A stretch of DNA of 8,565 nt from Candidatus Zhuqueibacterota bacterium (GCA_013361015.1 JABWAN010000165.1:1-8565); one strand, 5' to 3'. Shown: positions 1 through 6,501, counted from the stretch's first letter. Translations and numbers: made by a program. The notes: generated by a model from the letters alone, not told the origin.

Positions 1-228
1 AGCACGTGGGAAAAACAAAGCAGCATCATGTCCGCGCAAATCGACAGTCTCAAACAAGAGCTTGAGAAAAGCCGGCGCGAAATTGCTGCTCTAAATGTTG
101 CCCTCATGCAGACAGGTGTCAAAGACTCTGCCTCTCAAAAAAATCCTGCGCGTCCGCAGAAACCCGTTTCGACAGAGCGCAGAAACCGGCTCTTTTTGGA
201 GACTTTCAAGATCGAGCGCCCGCAATAG
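1..228 (+). CDS. 3' end of an unidentified gene with a coiled-coil C-terminus (partial)
   Basis: The frame is open from the first base of the window and ends at a TAG at 226-228, so about 75 C-terminal residues are visible. No stop separates the first in-window ATG (28) from the window edge, and no good ribosome binding site precedes that ATG, so this is more likely the tail of a longer protein than a separate small gene. The visible part starts with a charged, heptad-like helix (Gln/Leu/Lys/Glu rich, about residues 10-40 of the visible stretch) suggesting a short coiled coil. It continues into a Lys/Pro/Arg-rich linker and a basic end. No family is recognisable. It converges on pepA with only 19 nt between the two stop codons. 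A small free-standing 66-residue ORF starting at 28 remains possible. Confidence 0.5.
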   Translation, partial: STWEKQSSIMSAQIDSLKQELEKSRREIAALNVALMQTGVKDSASQKNPARPQKPVSTERRNRLFLETFKIERPQ

Positions 229-247
229 GGTTCCGCTGTGTCTTCAT

Positions 248-1777
248 TCACGACGCTTTTGTCTCCTTCCAATTCAAACACAACTCTACCAGCAAACGTA
301 CTCCCCATCCCGTGCCGCCTTTGGGCACAAGTGCGGTTTGCTTGGTCGAAGAAGCCATCGCCGCGATATCCAGGTGCGCCCATTTGTATCCTGCCACAAA
401 CGAAGCCAGAAACGCCGCGCCCTTGCTAGCGCCCGCGCCTCTTTTGGAAGCAACATTACGAATGTCCGCAATTTCGCTTTCGAGCTGTTGCGAGAATTCC
501 GGATAGAGTGGCAGCTCCCATACGCGCTCGCCGGTATGCTGGGCCGCGCTCTTGATGCGTGATGCAAGTGCGGCATCATTTGCAAACAAACCGGCAGCCG
601 CATCACCGAGAACATAAAACATTGCCCCTGTTAAAGTGGCGATATCGATCACGGCCTCCGGTTGGAAGCGGCTGGCATAGGCGAGGGACTCAGCAAGAAT
701 CAAGCGGCCCTCAGCATCGGTGTCGGCAACTTCTATGGTTTTGCCGTTGCACGCGCGCACTACATCACCCGGACGCTGCGCAGTGCCGCTCGGCATGTTT
801 TCCACCAACGGCAGCAATCCCACCAAATGCAGCGGGGATTCGAGTTGCGCCAACGCACACATAGCGGACAGCACAACGGCTGCGCCGGACATATCGTACT
901 TCATGTCCAGCATCGATTCCAGAGGTTTGATTGCCAGGCCGCCGCTGTCAAACGTAACACCCTTGCCAACGAGCACAAGAGTTGATTGGTTGGCCGCACG
1001 CGCAGCGTTTTCCAAAATCACGAAACGTGGCGGCTGCAAACTGCCTTGCGCCACACCCAAAAGAGCACCCATGCCGTTTTCGCGAATTTTATGTTCGTCC
1101 CATACTTCACAAGACAGTTTCGCTGCACGTGCGCACTCTTGTGCGACCTCGGCAAAGCGCGCCGGTGAAAGCTCGTTGGGCGGTGTGTTCTGCAAATCGC
1201 GCGTGCGGCAAGTCCACGTTCCCAAAACCTCTCCAATATGTGCGCCGGATCTCACGGCCGCTTCGTGTTTGGAATCTTCGAGCAAGACTGTGAGCGTTTG
1301 CAGCACGGAGTTATTCTTGTCCGTTGGCGTTTTATATTGCATGAAACGATAATTCGCGAGCAACACCGCTTCTGTGACCAGCCGTGCTGCGTTTGCGCAG
1401 CCAAACTGATCAAGGAGCGGCCCGGCTAGCGGAATGCAAAGCTCTTTGATTCCTAGTTTTCGGCATGCCGCAACCGTGTTGGCGAGCACGCGCTGCAGAA
1501 ATGCGCCATCGAAATTTTCATCTTCTCTGTCACGTCCGATGCCGGCCACGAGCAAACGTTGCGCGGGCGCGTCTTCGAGATAGAGCCAGCGTAGTTCTCT
1601 CGCTTTGCCGTGAAAATCACCGCGCTGAACGAGAGTCGTGACTTTGGAAAGATAACTAGTGGGTTGGGAAAGATTGAAGGCCGCGATTTTTTCAGGCGCA
1701 GCGGGCGGAGCGAAAAGCAGCACTAGTGCGGAAGTCTTTTGCGTTTCCACGGAATTGCACGAGACCGTGATTTCCAT
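248..1777 (-). CDS. pepA: Leucyl aminopeptidase, peptidase family M17 (PepA type)
   Basis: A cytosolic two-metal aminopeptidase that removes N-terminal residues, preferably Leu, from peptides during protein and peptide turnover; the family forms hexamers. The protein is 509 aa, close to the usual length of about 500. The N-terminal third (about 1-180) is the variable non-catalytic domain. The catalytic domain follows, with NTPPNELSP at about 197, VGKGVTFDSGG at 270-280, KYDMSG at 293-298, QRPGDVV at 334-340 and DTDAEGRL at 352-359. By comparison with E. coli PepA the metal ligands are Lys272, Asp277, Asp295, Asp354 and Glu356, and the catalytic pair is Lys284 and Arg358, a constant shift of two residues. 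All are present. The common NTDAEGRL reads DTDAEGRL here, a mild variant outside the ligands. The start is set at the ATG at 1775-1777 because AGGAGG sits 5 nt upstream; the frame stays open to a TTG at 1909, but that extension has no ribosome binding site and is not needed by the family. It lies 169 nt downstream of the eIF-2B-like gene on the same strand, so co-transcription is possible. Confidence 0.95.
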   Translation of the reverse strand: MEITVSCNSVETQKTSALVLLFAPPAAPEKIAAFNLSQPTSYLSKVTTLVQRGDFHGKARELRWLYLEDAPAQRLLVAGIGRDREDENFDGAFLQRVLANTVAACRKLGIKELCIPLAGPLLDQFGCANAARLVTEAVLLANYRFMQYKTPTDKNNSVLQTLTVLLEDSKHEAAVRSGAHIGEVLGTWTCRTRDLQNTPPNELSPARFAEVAQECARAAKLSCEVWDEHKIRENGMGALLGVAQGSLQPPRFVILENAARAANQSTLVLVGKGVTFDSGGLAIKPLESMLDMKYDMSGAAVVLSAMCALAQLESPLHLVGLLPLVENMPSGTAQRPGDVVRACNGKTIEVADTDAEGRLILAESLAYASRFQPEAVIDIATLTGAMFYVLGDAAAGLFANDAALASRIKSAAQHTGERVWELPLYPEFSQQLESEIADIRNVASKRGAGASKGAAFLASFVAGYKWAHLDIAAMASSTKQTALVPKGGTGWGVRLLVELCLNWKETKAS

Positions 1778-1946
1778 ACCATCCTCCTGTTGCAGTGCGA
1801 TGAGTTGCGTGGCGGTTGTGCGCGCCAATCGTGTGAGGGAAAGCGGATTGAATTGCTTCAAGGCTGCCAATCCGGAAAAACCTTCCCTCGCACAGGGCAT
1901 GAGTTTCAAAGCGACAAATTCAAGTTAGTGCCGGAAGAAAGAGCGT
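1778..1946 (-). other. Spacer between the eIF-2B-like gene and pepA
   Basis: This 169-nt gap holds an in-frame but probably untranslated extension of pepA (1778-1909) and the pepA ribosome binding site. No clear terminator or promoter is visible. The only structure seen is a short hairpin-like TTGAA...TTCAA repeat around 1847-1860. The gap is long for a tight operon, so pepA may have its own promoter. Confidence 0.4.
1783..1788 (-). promoter_or_regulatory. Ribosome binding site that fixes the pepA start
   Basis: On the minus strand this reads AGGAGG, a perfect Shine-Dalgarno core, 5 nt before the ATG at 1775-1777. It favours this start over the TTG at 1909 that would add 44 residues. Confidence 0.8.
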
Positions 1947-2858
1947 TTATAGGCGCCTCCAAAATTCTGCAGCATGAAAGTTTAGCAATTCGTTTTGCAC
2001 GCGTTCCAGACTGGCTAGACCGCCCTCTGTGATGACACTGTATGCGTGGTGTAGTTCGATGTCCTCAAAGTAAAAATTGTGCGGTTTGACATTGGGCGGC
2101 GCTTCCGCCCAGATTTCAGCATGCGGCTGTTCCGGCTCTTGCCCGAGGGGCAAATAGGTTGGCCACAATTTATTCTGCCCCGCGAGAACCACAACAGGAA
2201 TCTTCAACACAGAGGCCAGCAGCGCCAAGCTGCGCGAGCCGATCTTGTTCACGAAAGCCTTCTCCGAGATCCAATCTGCGCCGAGCAGAACGAGATCGAC
2301 TGTGTTCACGAAACACGCGCGCGCATCATCCACAAAAAAATGCACTGGCATTCCGGCGCGCGCCAATCGTTCTGCCATGCGCCGGCCCTCATTGGCCGGC
2401 CGCCCCTCACTAAGGTACACTTCTACCTTTACACCTTTAGCATGAGCATTTTCTAAAACCGCTGCCACCGTGCTGCTGTAGCTATGCGTGAGCACGCGCG
2501 GCTTTTCGGCGAGCAGTGGGAAGGCATGCTGGGCGATTGCAGCGTTGGCTTGCGGAGATTGTAAAATCTCTTTGTGAAGCAATGCCAGCGCTTGTGCAAT
2601 ACGTTCCTTCTCACTCAAAGATTCTTGTTCGAAAATGAGGGCAAGATTGTTCGCGAGATTGTACAGCGGCGCCATGGCTGGCTGCGCTTGCAACAACGCG
2701 CGCAGCCACTGCGGCCATTCTTGCAGAGCCGCTTTGGTTTGATCAAGCAAAGACAAGTGCTGCATGAAAAGCTGCAACACGCGCGCATAGATCTCGCTCG
2801 CGCCGGAAAGATTATCCACGGCAATTGCACGCCATAGGGAAGTCGTTTTTGCATTCAT
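1947..2858 (-). CDS. Initiation factor 2B (eIF-2B alpha/beta/delta) family protein
   Basis: A 303-aa protein of the eIF-2B / ribose-1,5-bisphosphate isomerase / MtnA superfamily. The first ~110 residues are helical. The Rossmann-like family core follows, with VLTHSYSSTV at 122-131, EVYLSEGRP at 146-154, LLGADW around 191-196 and NKIGSRSLAL at 204-213. In the sugar-phosphate isomerases of this superfamily the first motif carries the catalytic cysteine (THC...) and the GAD motif the catalytic aspartate. Here the cysteine position is Ser126, while Asp195 is kept. THSYS resembles THAYS of eukaryotic eIF-2B alpha more than the isomerases. A translation role in bacteria is not established for such proteins; a sugar- or nucleotide-phosphate-binding role is equally possible. 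The C-terminus (about 235-303) keeps the family's PHNFYFE and YSVITEGG segments. The start is the ATG at 2856-2858, preceded by GAGGAGG; the GTG at 2873 lies upstream of that site. It is divergent from the lipoprotein gene. Confidence 0.85.
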   Translation of the reverse strand: MNAKTTSLWRAIAVDNLSGASEIYARVLQLFMQHLSLLDQTKAALQEWPQWLRALLQAQPAMAPLYNLANNLALIFEQESLSEKERIAQALALLHKEILQSPQANAAIAQHAFPLLAEKPRVLTHSYSSTVAAVLENAHAKGVKVEVYLSEGRPANEGRRMAERLARAGMPVHFFVDDARACFVNTVDLVLLGADWISEKAFVNKIGSRSLALLASVLKIPVVVLAGQNKLWPTYLPLGQEPEQPHAEIWAEAPPNVKPHNFYFEDIELHHAYSVITEGGLASLERVQNELLNFHAAEFWRRL

Positions 2859-2862
2859 GCGG

Positions 2863-2868
2863 CCTCCT
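2863..2868 (-). promoter_or_regulatory. Ribosome binding site of the eIF-2B-like gene
   Basis: The minus strand reads AGGAGG 4 nt before the ATG at 2856-2858. An alternative GTG start at 2871-2873 would place this site inside the coding sequence, so the ATG is preferred. Confidence 0.75.
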
Positions 2869-2881
2869 CGCACACTGCGTT

Positions 2882-2902
2882 CCGCAAAGCAGTTCTTTGC
2901 GG
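2882..2902. promoter_or_regulatory. Perfect inverted repeat in the divergent intergenic region (operator-like or 5' UTR hairpin)
   Basis: CCGCAAAG, a 5-nt spacer CAGTT, then CTTTGCGG: an uninterrupted 8-bp dyad 24 nt upstream of the eIF-2B-like start codon and about 60 nt upstream of the lipoprotein start. No T-tract follows on either strand, so it does not look like a terminator. It could bind a dimeric regulator controlling one or both divergent genes, or form a hairpin in the 5' leader of the minus-strand transcript. The regulator is unknown. Confidence 0.5.
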
Positions 2903-2931
2903 CTAATCTGAAGGTAGCACATTGCTTTCAA
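2903..2931 (-). promoter_or_regulatory. Possible sigma70-like promoter for the eIF-2B-like gene
   Basis: On the minus strand TTGAAA (2926-2931) matches the -35 consensus at 5 of 6 bases. It is followed 17 nt later by GATTAG (2903-2908), a weak -10 with 3 of 6 matches. The spacing is ideal and transcription would begin around the 2882-2902 dyad, but the -10 is poor and the organism's promoter consensus is unknown. Confidence 0.25.
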
Positions 2932-2962
2932 ATTCGAAAAGTCATTCTACGTGGGTCCAATC

Positions 2963-5812
2963 ATGAAATTCAATCTGCGAAACTTCCTTTTGCTCGCCCT
3001 CTTGATTTCTTCCTGCCAAATGGAAAAACCCGTAGGCCCGGGCGACGCGGCGAAACTCTCAATAACGATACTAAAGCCGAGCGCGTTGGAAAAATATTGC
3101 GCCGCACAAAGCATGGATACGTTGCGCTGCGTGATCAGCAAAGGCGACTCCGTGCACGCCGATCAAATCATGGCCATGCCGGATTCCTCTTTACAAATTG
3201 AATTTGAATTGGAAGCCGGCGATGGTTACAGCGTTGTGCTTTACGGCTTCGAGCAGGGCGAACTCTCGCATCGCGCGCAACGGATGAATCTCAATCTCAA
3301 AGCCGGAAAAACTACAACGCTCTCGCTGACACTCGTCGTTTTTCAAGTTGGCTTGCGCGAGCCTGCCACTGGCTCAGCACTGAGTGAGAGCACCCCGACA
3401 TTGCGTTGGGAAACGCTGCCGGGCGCAACGGCTTATGAGCTGCAACTCAGCAGCGACGAGCGCTTTGTGACCATCATTGTTTCACAGAGTATGCTCACCA
3501 CAAACTCGTTCGTTGTGAAGTCCGCACTGCCGGAAAACATTTTTTACTGGCGCGTGCGTGCGCGTGATAGCGCGAATCATTGGGGCAAGTGGTCGGCAAC
3601 CAGCAGCTTCACCATCAACCTCACCGGCGAGCTTCCGCCGAATCTGCTCGCGCCTGCGAATGGCGTTTTCCTCAGTGATCATCTTCCAACTTTCGAATGG
3701 GGACCGGTGGAGGAGGCGCAAGCGTATCACTTGCAAGTCAGCACCAATAGTGGCTTTGCCGTGCTCAGCTTCGAAGCACAACTTACCAACACGTCTTTTC
3801 GCAGCCCGCTTTCATTAAGCCCAGGCCCGCTCTATTATTGGCGCGTGCGCGTGCAAGATGCGCAAGGCAGTTGGGGCCCTTGGTCCGCAGTGTGGAGTTT
3901 TAGAATTGAGCTATCCGGCCCGGCCGCGCCGGTGTTGCTTGCGCCTGTGAACGGCGATGCGATCAGCAATGCCATGCCGAATTTCATGTGGAATGCCAGC
4001 CCCGGCGCGGCGCAGTATCATCTGCAATTGGCGGGCGACAACAAATTCACGCAATTACTTTTTGACGACTTCAATCTTGTGAACAATGCGTTCGCGCCCG
4101 CGCAGCCCTTGCCCGACACGACAATTCATTGGCGCGTGCGCGCGCAGAATCACAGCGGCGCGTGGGGAGAATGGTCGGTCGTCGCGGCCTTCAAGATTAT
4201 CACCCGCGCTGCGCTCGCCTCGCCGCAGAATGGCGCAGCACTGAATGACAACACGCCGACGCTGAGTTGGCAGGCCGTGCCGCAAGCCGATCGCTATCGT
4301 TTGCAAATCAGTGCGGACGCGCAGTTCTTCACTCTGCTACTCGAACAGGATAATATCGCGAGCCTTGCGCATACCGTGACGGAGCCGCTCGCGGACGGGC
4401 TTTACTATTGGCGCGTGCAGCCGCGCGATCAAAGCGGGCAATGGTTGAATTGGTCTTCCGCGTTTCGCTTTACGATCATCACCAGCGCGCCGGACGCGCC
4501 CATTCTGCTCATGCCCAACAACAATGCGTTTACCAATGTCAACACGCCCACATATGATTGGTCTTCAGTTGCGAATGCAACGGAGTATCATCTGCAAGTG
4601 AGCGCGAGCGCCGATTTCTCCGTTTTAAGACTTGACAAGTGGTCGCACGGCAGCGCGTATGTCGATGCGCGTTGGGTGCAGGAAGATCGCGGCAGCTATT
4701 TGGAATACCCCAGACTCCCCGATGGCACGTATTACTGGCGTGTGCAAGCAAAGAACATCGCCGGCAGTGTGGGCGAATGGTCGCCCGTTTGGAGCTTTAC
4801 AGTTGTATCGCCTGCATTGCTTGCGCCAAGTTTGCTCACGCCAACCGCAGAACAGGCGATAGCTGCAAGCATTCCGAGCTTCACTTGGATTGCGCAAGAC
4901 TTGGCGCGTACATATGAATTGCAGGTGAGTTCGTCGCTGGCCTTCGATAATTTGGTGGTGCAGCAACGCAATCTTTTCGCAGCGAATTACACCCATAATC
5001 AGCCTCTGCAGAATGGGCGATATTATTGGCGCGTGCGCGCTTTTGATCAAGCGGGCACTGCAAGTTTATGGTCTGAGACGCGCCGTTTTTTTCTCGATGC
5101 CGGTTTCGGAGACATGGCTTTGATTCCCGCGGGCTGGTTCACGATGGGGAGCAGCACCGGCGAGGCCGATGAGCAGCCGCCGCATTCGGTTTATATTGAT
5201 GCGTTCTACATGGACAAATTCGAAGTGAGTAATGCGCAATTCAAAGCCTTCTGCGATGCAACCGAGAGAGTTTATCCGCCGGAACCGATGCCCGGATATT
5301 TGCACGACTATCCCGATTATCCGGTCGTGAATATCACGTGGGAACATGCGCAAGCCTTTGCAGCGTGGGTTGGAAAGCGGTTGCCGACCGAGGCGGAGTG
5401 GGAGTATGCCGCACGTGGTGGACTCGAAGCTAGGGAGTATCCTTGGGGCGATGAAACGCCGGCAACGCGCAGCAATTATCAAGAGTATCGCGGCGCGTTG
5501 ACGGCGCAAATGGCGAAGTTCAGCAAGGACCGCGGCCCTTTGCCGCGGGGCAGTTTTTTTCCGAATGCCTTCGGACTGTTCGATATGAGCGGCAACGTGT
5601 GGGAATACTGCCGCGACTTCTATGACGCGAGTTATTACAGTCGCAGCGGGGAGCGCAATCCCGGCGGGCCGGTTTCGGGAACGCGGCGCGTGGTGCGCGG
5701 CGGTTCGTGGCAAGAGGCGAACGCGAGTGACTTGCGCTGCGCGAAGCGTTCGCACTATCATCCGCTCGCGCGCCAAATTCACGTCGGGTTCCGCTGCGTG
5801 AAAACGCCGTGA
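2963..5812 (+). CDS. Lipoprotein with six FN3-like repeats and a C-terminal FGE/SUMF1-like domain
   Basis: A predicted 949-aa exported lipoprotein. The signal peptide (1-17) ends in a lipobox, LISSC, with Cys18 as the acylation site. Residues about 30-125 form an unrecognised, probably beta-rich N-terminal domain. Six beta-sandwich repeats of about 97 residues (about 130-712) each carry P-T/F-x-W, A-x-x-Y-x-LQ-S and a closing YYWRV-x-A-x-D block with WG-x-WS. The last ~235 residues (from MALIPAGWFTMGS at about 718) match the formylglycine-generating-enzyme / SUMF1 fold: LPTEAEWEYAARGG near 807-820, YPWGDE near 826-831, DMSGNVWEY at 874-882, RGGSW at 912-916 and GFRC near the end. True FGEs carry two catalytic cysteines just after GGS; here that stretch (QEANASDL) has none, and the only nearby cysteines are the structural-type LRC (926) and FRC (945). 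Conversion of sulfatase cysteines is therefore unlikely, and a binding or other role is more plausible. The start is the ATG at 2963, which gives a standard signal peptide; the GTG at 2951 would add four residues and no strong ribosome binding site is seen. Confidence 0.88.
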   Translation: MKFNLRNFLLLALLISSCQMEKPVGPGDAAKLSITILKPSALEKYCAAQSMDTLRCVISKGDSVHADQIMAMPDSSLQIEFELEAGDGYSVVLYGFEQGELSHRAQRMNLNLKAGKTTTLSLTLVVFQVGLREPATGSALSESTPTLRWETLPGATAYELQLSSDERFVTIIVSQSMLTTNSFVVKSALPENIFYWRVRARDSANHWGKWSATSSFTINLTGELPPNLLAPANGVFLSDHLPTFEWGPVEEAQAYHLQVSTNSGFAVLSFEAQLTNTSFRSPLSLSPGPLYYWRVRVQDAQGSWGPWSAVWSFRIELSGPAAPVLLAPVNGDAISNAMPNFMWNASPGAAQYHLQLAGDNKFTQLLFDDFNLVNNAFAPAQPLPDTTIHWRVRAQNHSGAWGEWSVVAAFKIITRAALASPQNGAALNDNTPTLSWQAVPQADRYRLQISADAQFFTLLLEQDNIASLAHTVTEPLADGLYYWRVQPRDQSGQWLNWSSAFRFTIITSAPDAPILLMPNNNAFTNVNTPTYDWSSVANATEYHLQVSASADFSVLRLDKWSHGSAYVDARWVQEDRGSYLEYPRLPDGTYYWRVQAKNIAGSVGEWSPVWSFTVVSPALLAPSLLTPTAEQAIAASIPSFTWIAQDLARTYELQVSSSLAFDNLVVQQRNLFAANYTHNQPLQNGRYYWRVRAFDQAGTASLWSETRRFFLDAGFGDMALIPAGWFTMGSSTGEADEQPPHSVYIDAFYMDKFEVSNAQFKAFCDATERVYPPEPMPGYLHDYPDYPVVNITWEHAQAFAAWVGKRLPTEAEWEYAARGGLEAREYPWGDETPATRSNYQEYRGALTAQMAKFSKDRGPLPRGSFFPNAFGLFDMSGNVWEYCRDFYDASYYSRSGERNPGGPVSGTRRVVRGGSWQEANASDLRCAKRSHYHPLARQIHVGFRCVKTP
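3344..5098 (+). repeat. Six tandem FN3-like repeats inside the lipoprotein gene
   Basis: The conserved Trp codons of the closing (Y/H)WRV block fall at 3548, 3839, 4130, 4409, 4736 and 5027. Periods are therefore 291, 291, 279, 327 and 291 nt (97, 97, 93, 109 and 97 residues). The block is also conserved at DNA level as (T)ATTGGCGCGTGCG or close variants in most copies. The fifth repeat carries an aromatic-rich insertion of about 10-12 residues before its closing strand. FN3-like repeats in surface proteins usually act as spacers or in adhesion. Confidence 0.8.
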
Positions 5813-5871
5813 CACCGAGAAGTACGGCGCGTTATCACGGAATCGGAAGCTGTGCAAGCCGAAGGAAGATG

Positions 5872-5899
5872 TTTGCAAATGTTCTCATTTTTTTATACA
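5872..5899 (+). promoter_or_regulatory. Possible promoter of the toxin-antitoxin locus
   Basis: TTTGCA (5872-5877) and TATACA (5894-5899) are separated by 16 nt, a plausible sigma70-like pair that would start transcription just before the antitoxin ribosome binding site. The heptamer GCAAATG occurs at 5875-5881 and again at 5906-5912, 31 bp apart (about three helical turns), and could mark antitoxin-binding half-sites. Both points are weak and based on inspection only. The whole gap 5813-5922 holds no other recognisable element and no clear terminator for the lipoprotein gene. Confidence 0.35.
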
Positions 5900-5914
5900 A
5901 TCGACGCAAATGAA

Positions 5915-5920
5915 AAGGAG
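5915..5920 (+). promoter_or_regulatory. Ribosome binding site of the antitoxin gene
   Basis: AAGGAG ends 2 nt before the ATG at 5923 and 5 nt before the ATG at 5926. The normal spacing of the second makes 5926 the likelier start, although the two adjacent ATGs differ by only one residue. Confidence 0.65.
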
Positions 5921-5925
5921 CTATG

Positions 5926-6186
5926 ATGGTAAAATCGAAAGTGATAAAAGCTCGAATTGAGCCTGCTCTCAAAAAAGAGGTCGAAGAGATTTTTGAAGAA
6001 CTGGGGTTGTCAGCCGACGAAGCGATCATTTTATTCTATCATCACGTCAAGCTTTATCGCGGCATTCCCTTTAATCTTAGAATTCCAAATCGCACGACTC
6101 TAAAGACTTTTAAAGATACCGATGCTGGGAAGAATTTAGTTCGATGCAAAGATGCAAATGACATGTTTCGTAAGTTGGGGATCTGA
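5926..6186 (+). CDS. dinJ: RelB/DinJ family type II antitoxin
   Basis: An 86-aa antitoxin. The N-terminal part (about 5-50, KVIKARIEPALKKEVEEIF followed by LGLSADEAIILFY) is the ribbon-helix-helix DNA-binding and dimerisation module of RelB/DinJ proteins. The segment GIPFNLRIPN (about 46-55) is the family hallmark linking it to the toxin-neutralising C-terminus. In this family the antitoxin binds and blocks a RelE/YafQ ribonuclease and represses its own operon. Its TGA overlaps the ATG of the toxin frame by one base (TGATG), the usual translational coupling. The toxin gene is broken, so this antitoxin appears to have no working cognate partner here; it may remain as an autoregulator or neutralise toxins from elsewhere in the genome. 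Coding DNA at 5941-6180 is about 41% G+C by hand count (99 of 240), lower than the flanking genes, which fits horizontal acquisition. An ATG at 5923 would add one Met. Confidence 0.88.
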   Translation: MVKSKVIKARIEPALKKEVEEIFEELGLSADEAIILFYHHVKLYRGIPFNLRIPNRTTLKTFKDTDAGKNLVRCKDANDMFRKLGI

Positions 6187-6452
6187 TGCGAATCCCGGTT
6201 TACACAAAACAGTTCGAACGAGATTTGAAGAAGAGTCTATAGAGGGGCAGAGAGGCTACGAAGATCAAACGCGTTATAACCAAGTTGATTGGCGAAGAGA
6301 AACTAGACCTCAAGTATCGCGATCATAAGCTCCAGGGAAAATACGAAGGACGGCGAGAGTGCCATATTGAGCCGGATTGGTTGCTCGTTTATAGGCCGGC
6401 GGGTGATGAAATTATTTTCGAAAGAACCGGTTCGCATTCCGATTTGTTCTAA
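6186..6452 (+). pseudogene. yafQ: YafQ-type (RelE superfamily) mRNA interferase toxin, interrupted by an in-frame TAG
   Basis: Reading from the ATG at 6186, the frame gives 18 residues (MRIPVYTKQFERDLKKSL) and then TAG at 6240-6242. The same frame stays open for 69 more codons to TAA at 6450-6452. Ignoring the stop, the 88-codon product is close to full YafQ length (92 aa in E. coli) and aligns to its end, with YRDHKLQG at 44-51, ECHIEPDWLL at 58-67 and ERTGSHSDLF at 79-88. The YafQ catalytic residues are all kept: His47, His60, Asp64 and His84, matching E. coli His50, His63, Asp67 and His87 with a constant shift of three. YafQ is a ribosome-dependent mRNA endonuclease neutralised by DinJ. 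The stop falls in the first helices, so the truncated peptide should be inactive. No ATG or GTG restart follows that would rescue the catalytic part. A sequencing error or amber suppression would make it a functional gene. Confidence 0.88.
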
Positions 6453-6501
6453 AGCAGCATCGGGGATTGCAAGGCGCCTACCTTAGACGCAACCTCATAA
6501 C

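Noticed and set aside
95..562. Long plus-strand ORF across the pepA 3' end, and similar ORFs at 720-1352
   Set aside because: They are antisense to a strongly conserved M17 peptidase, have Arg/Cys/Ser-rich composition and match no family; they are shadows.
1778..1909. In-frame upstream extension of pepA from a TTG at 1909 (44 extra residues)
   Set aside because: A perfect AGGAGG sits 5 nt before the ATG at 1777, that start gives the normal family length, and the TTG has no ribosome binding site.
3344..5098. Repeat periodicity considered as a CRISPR array or tandem satellite
   Set aside because: The period is about 291 nt, the frame is coding throughout, and the conserved parts match FN3-like protein strands.
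5066..5878. 270-codon minus-strand ORF opposite the FGE-like domain
   Set aside because: It is Arg-rich, domain-free and opposite a clearly conserved coding region; open frames antisense to G+C-rich genes are expected.
6243..6452. Internal re-initiation producing a shortened but active YafQ
   Set aside because: After the TAG there is no in-frame ATG or GTG, only TTG codons without a good ribosome binding site, and the fold's first helices would be missing.
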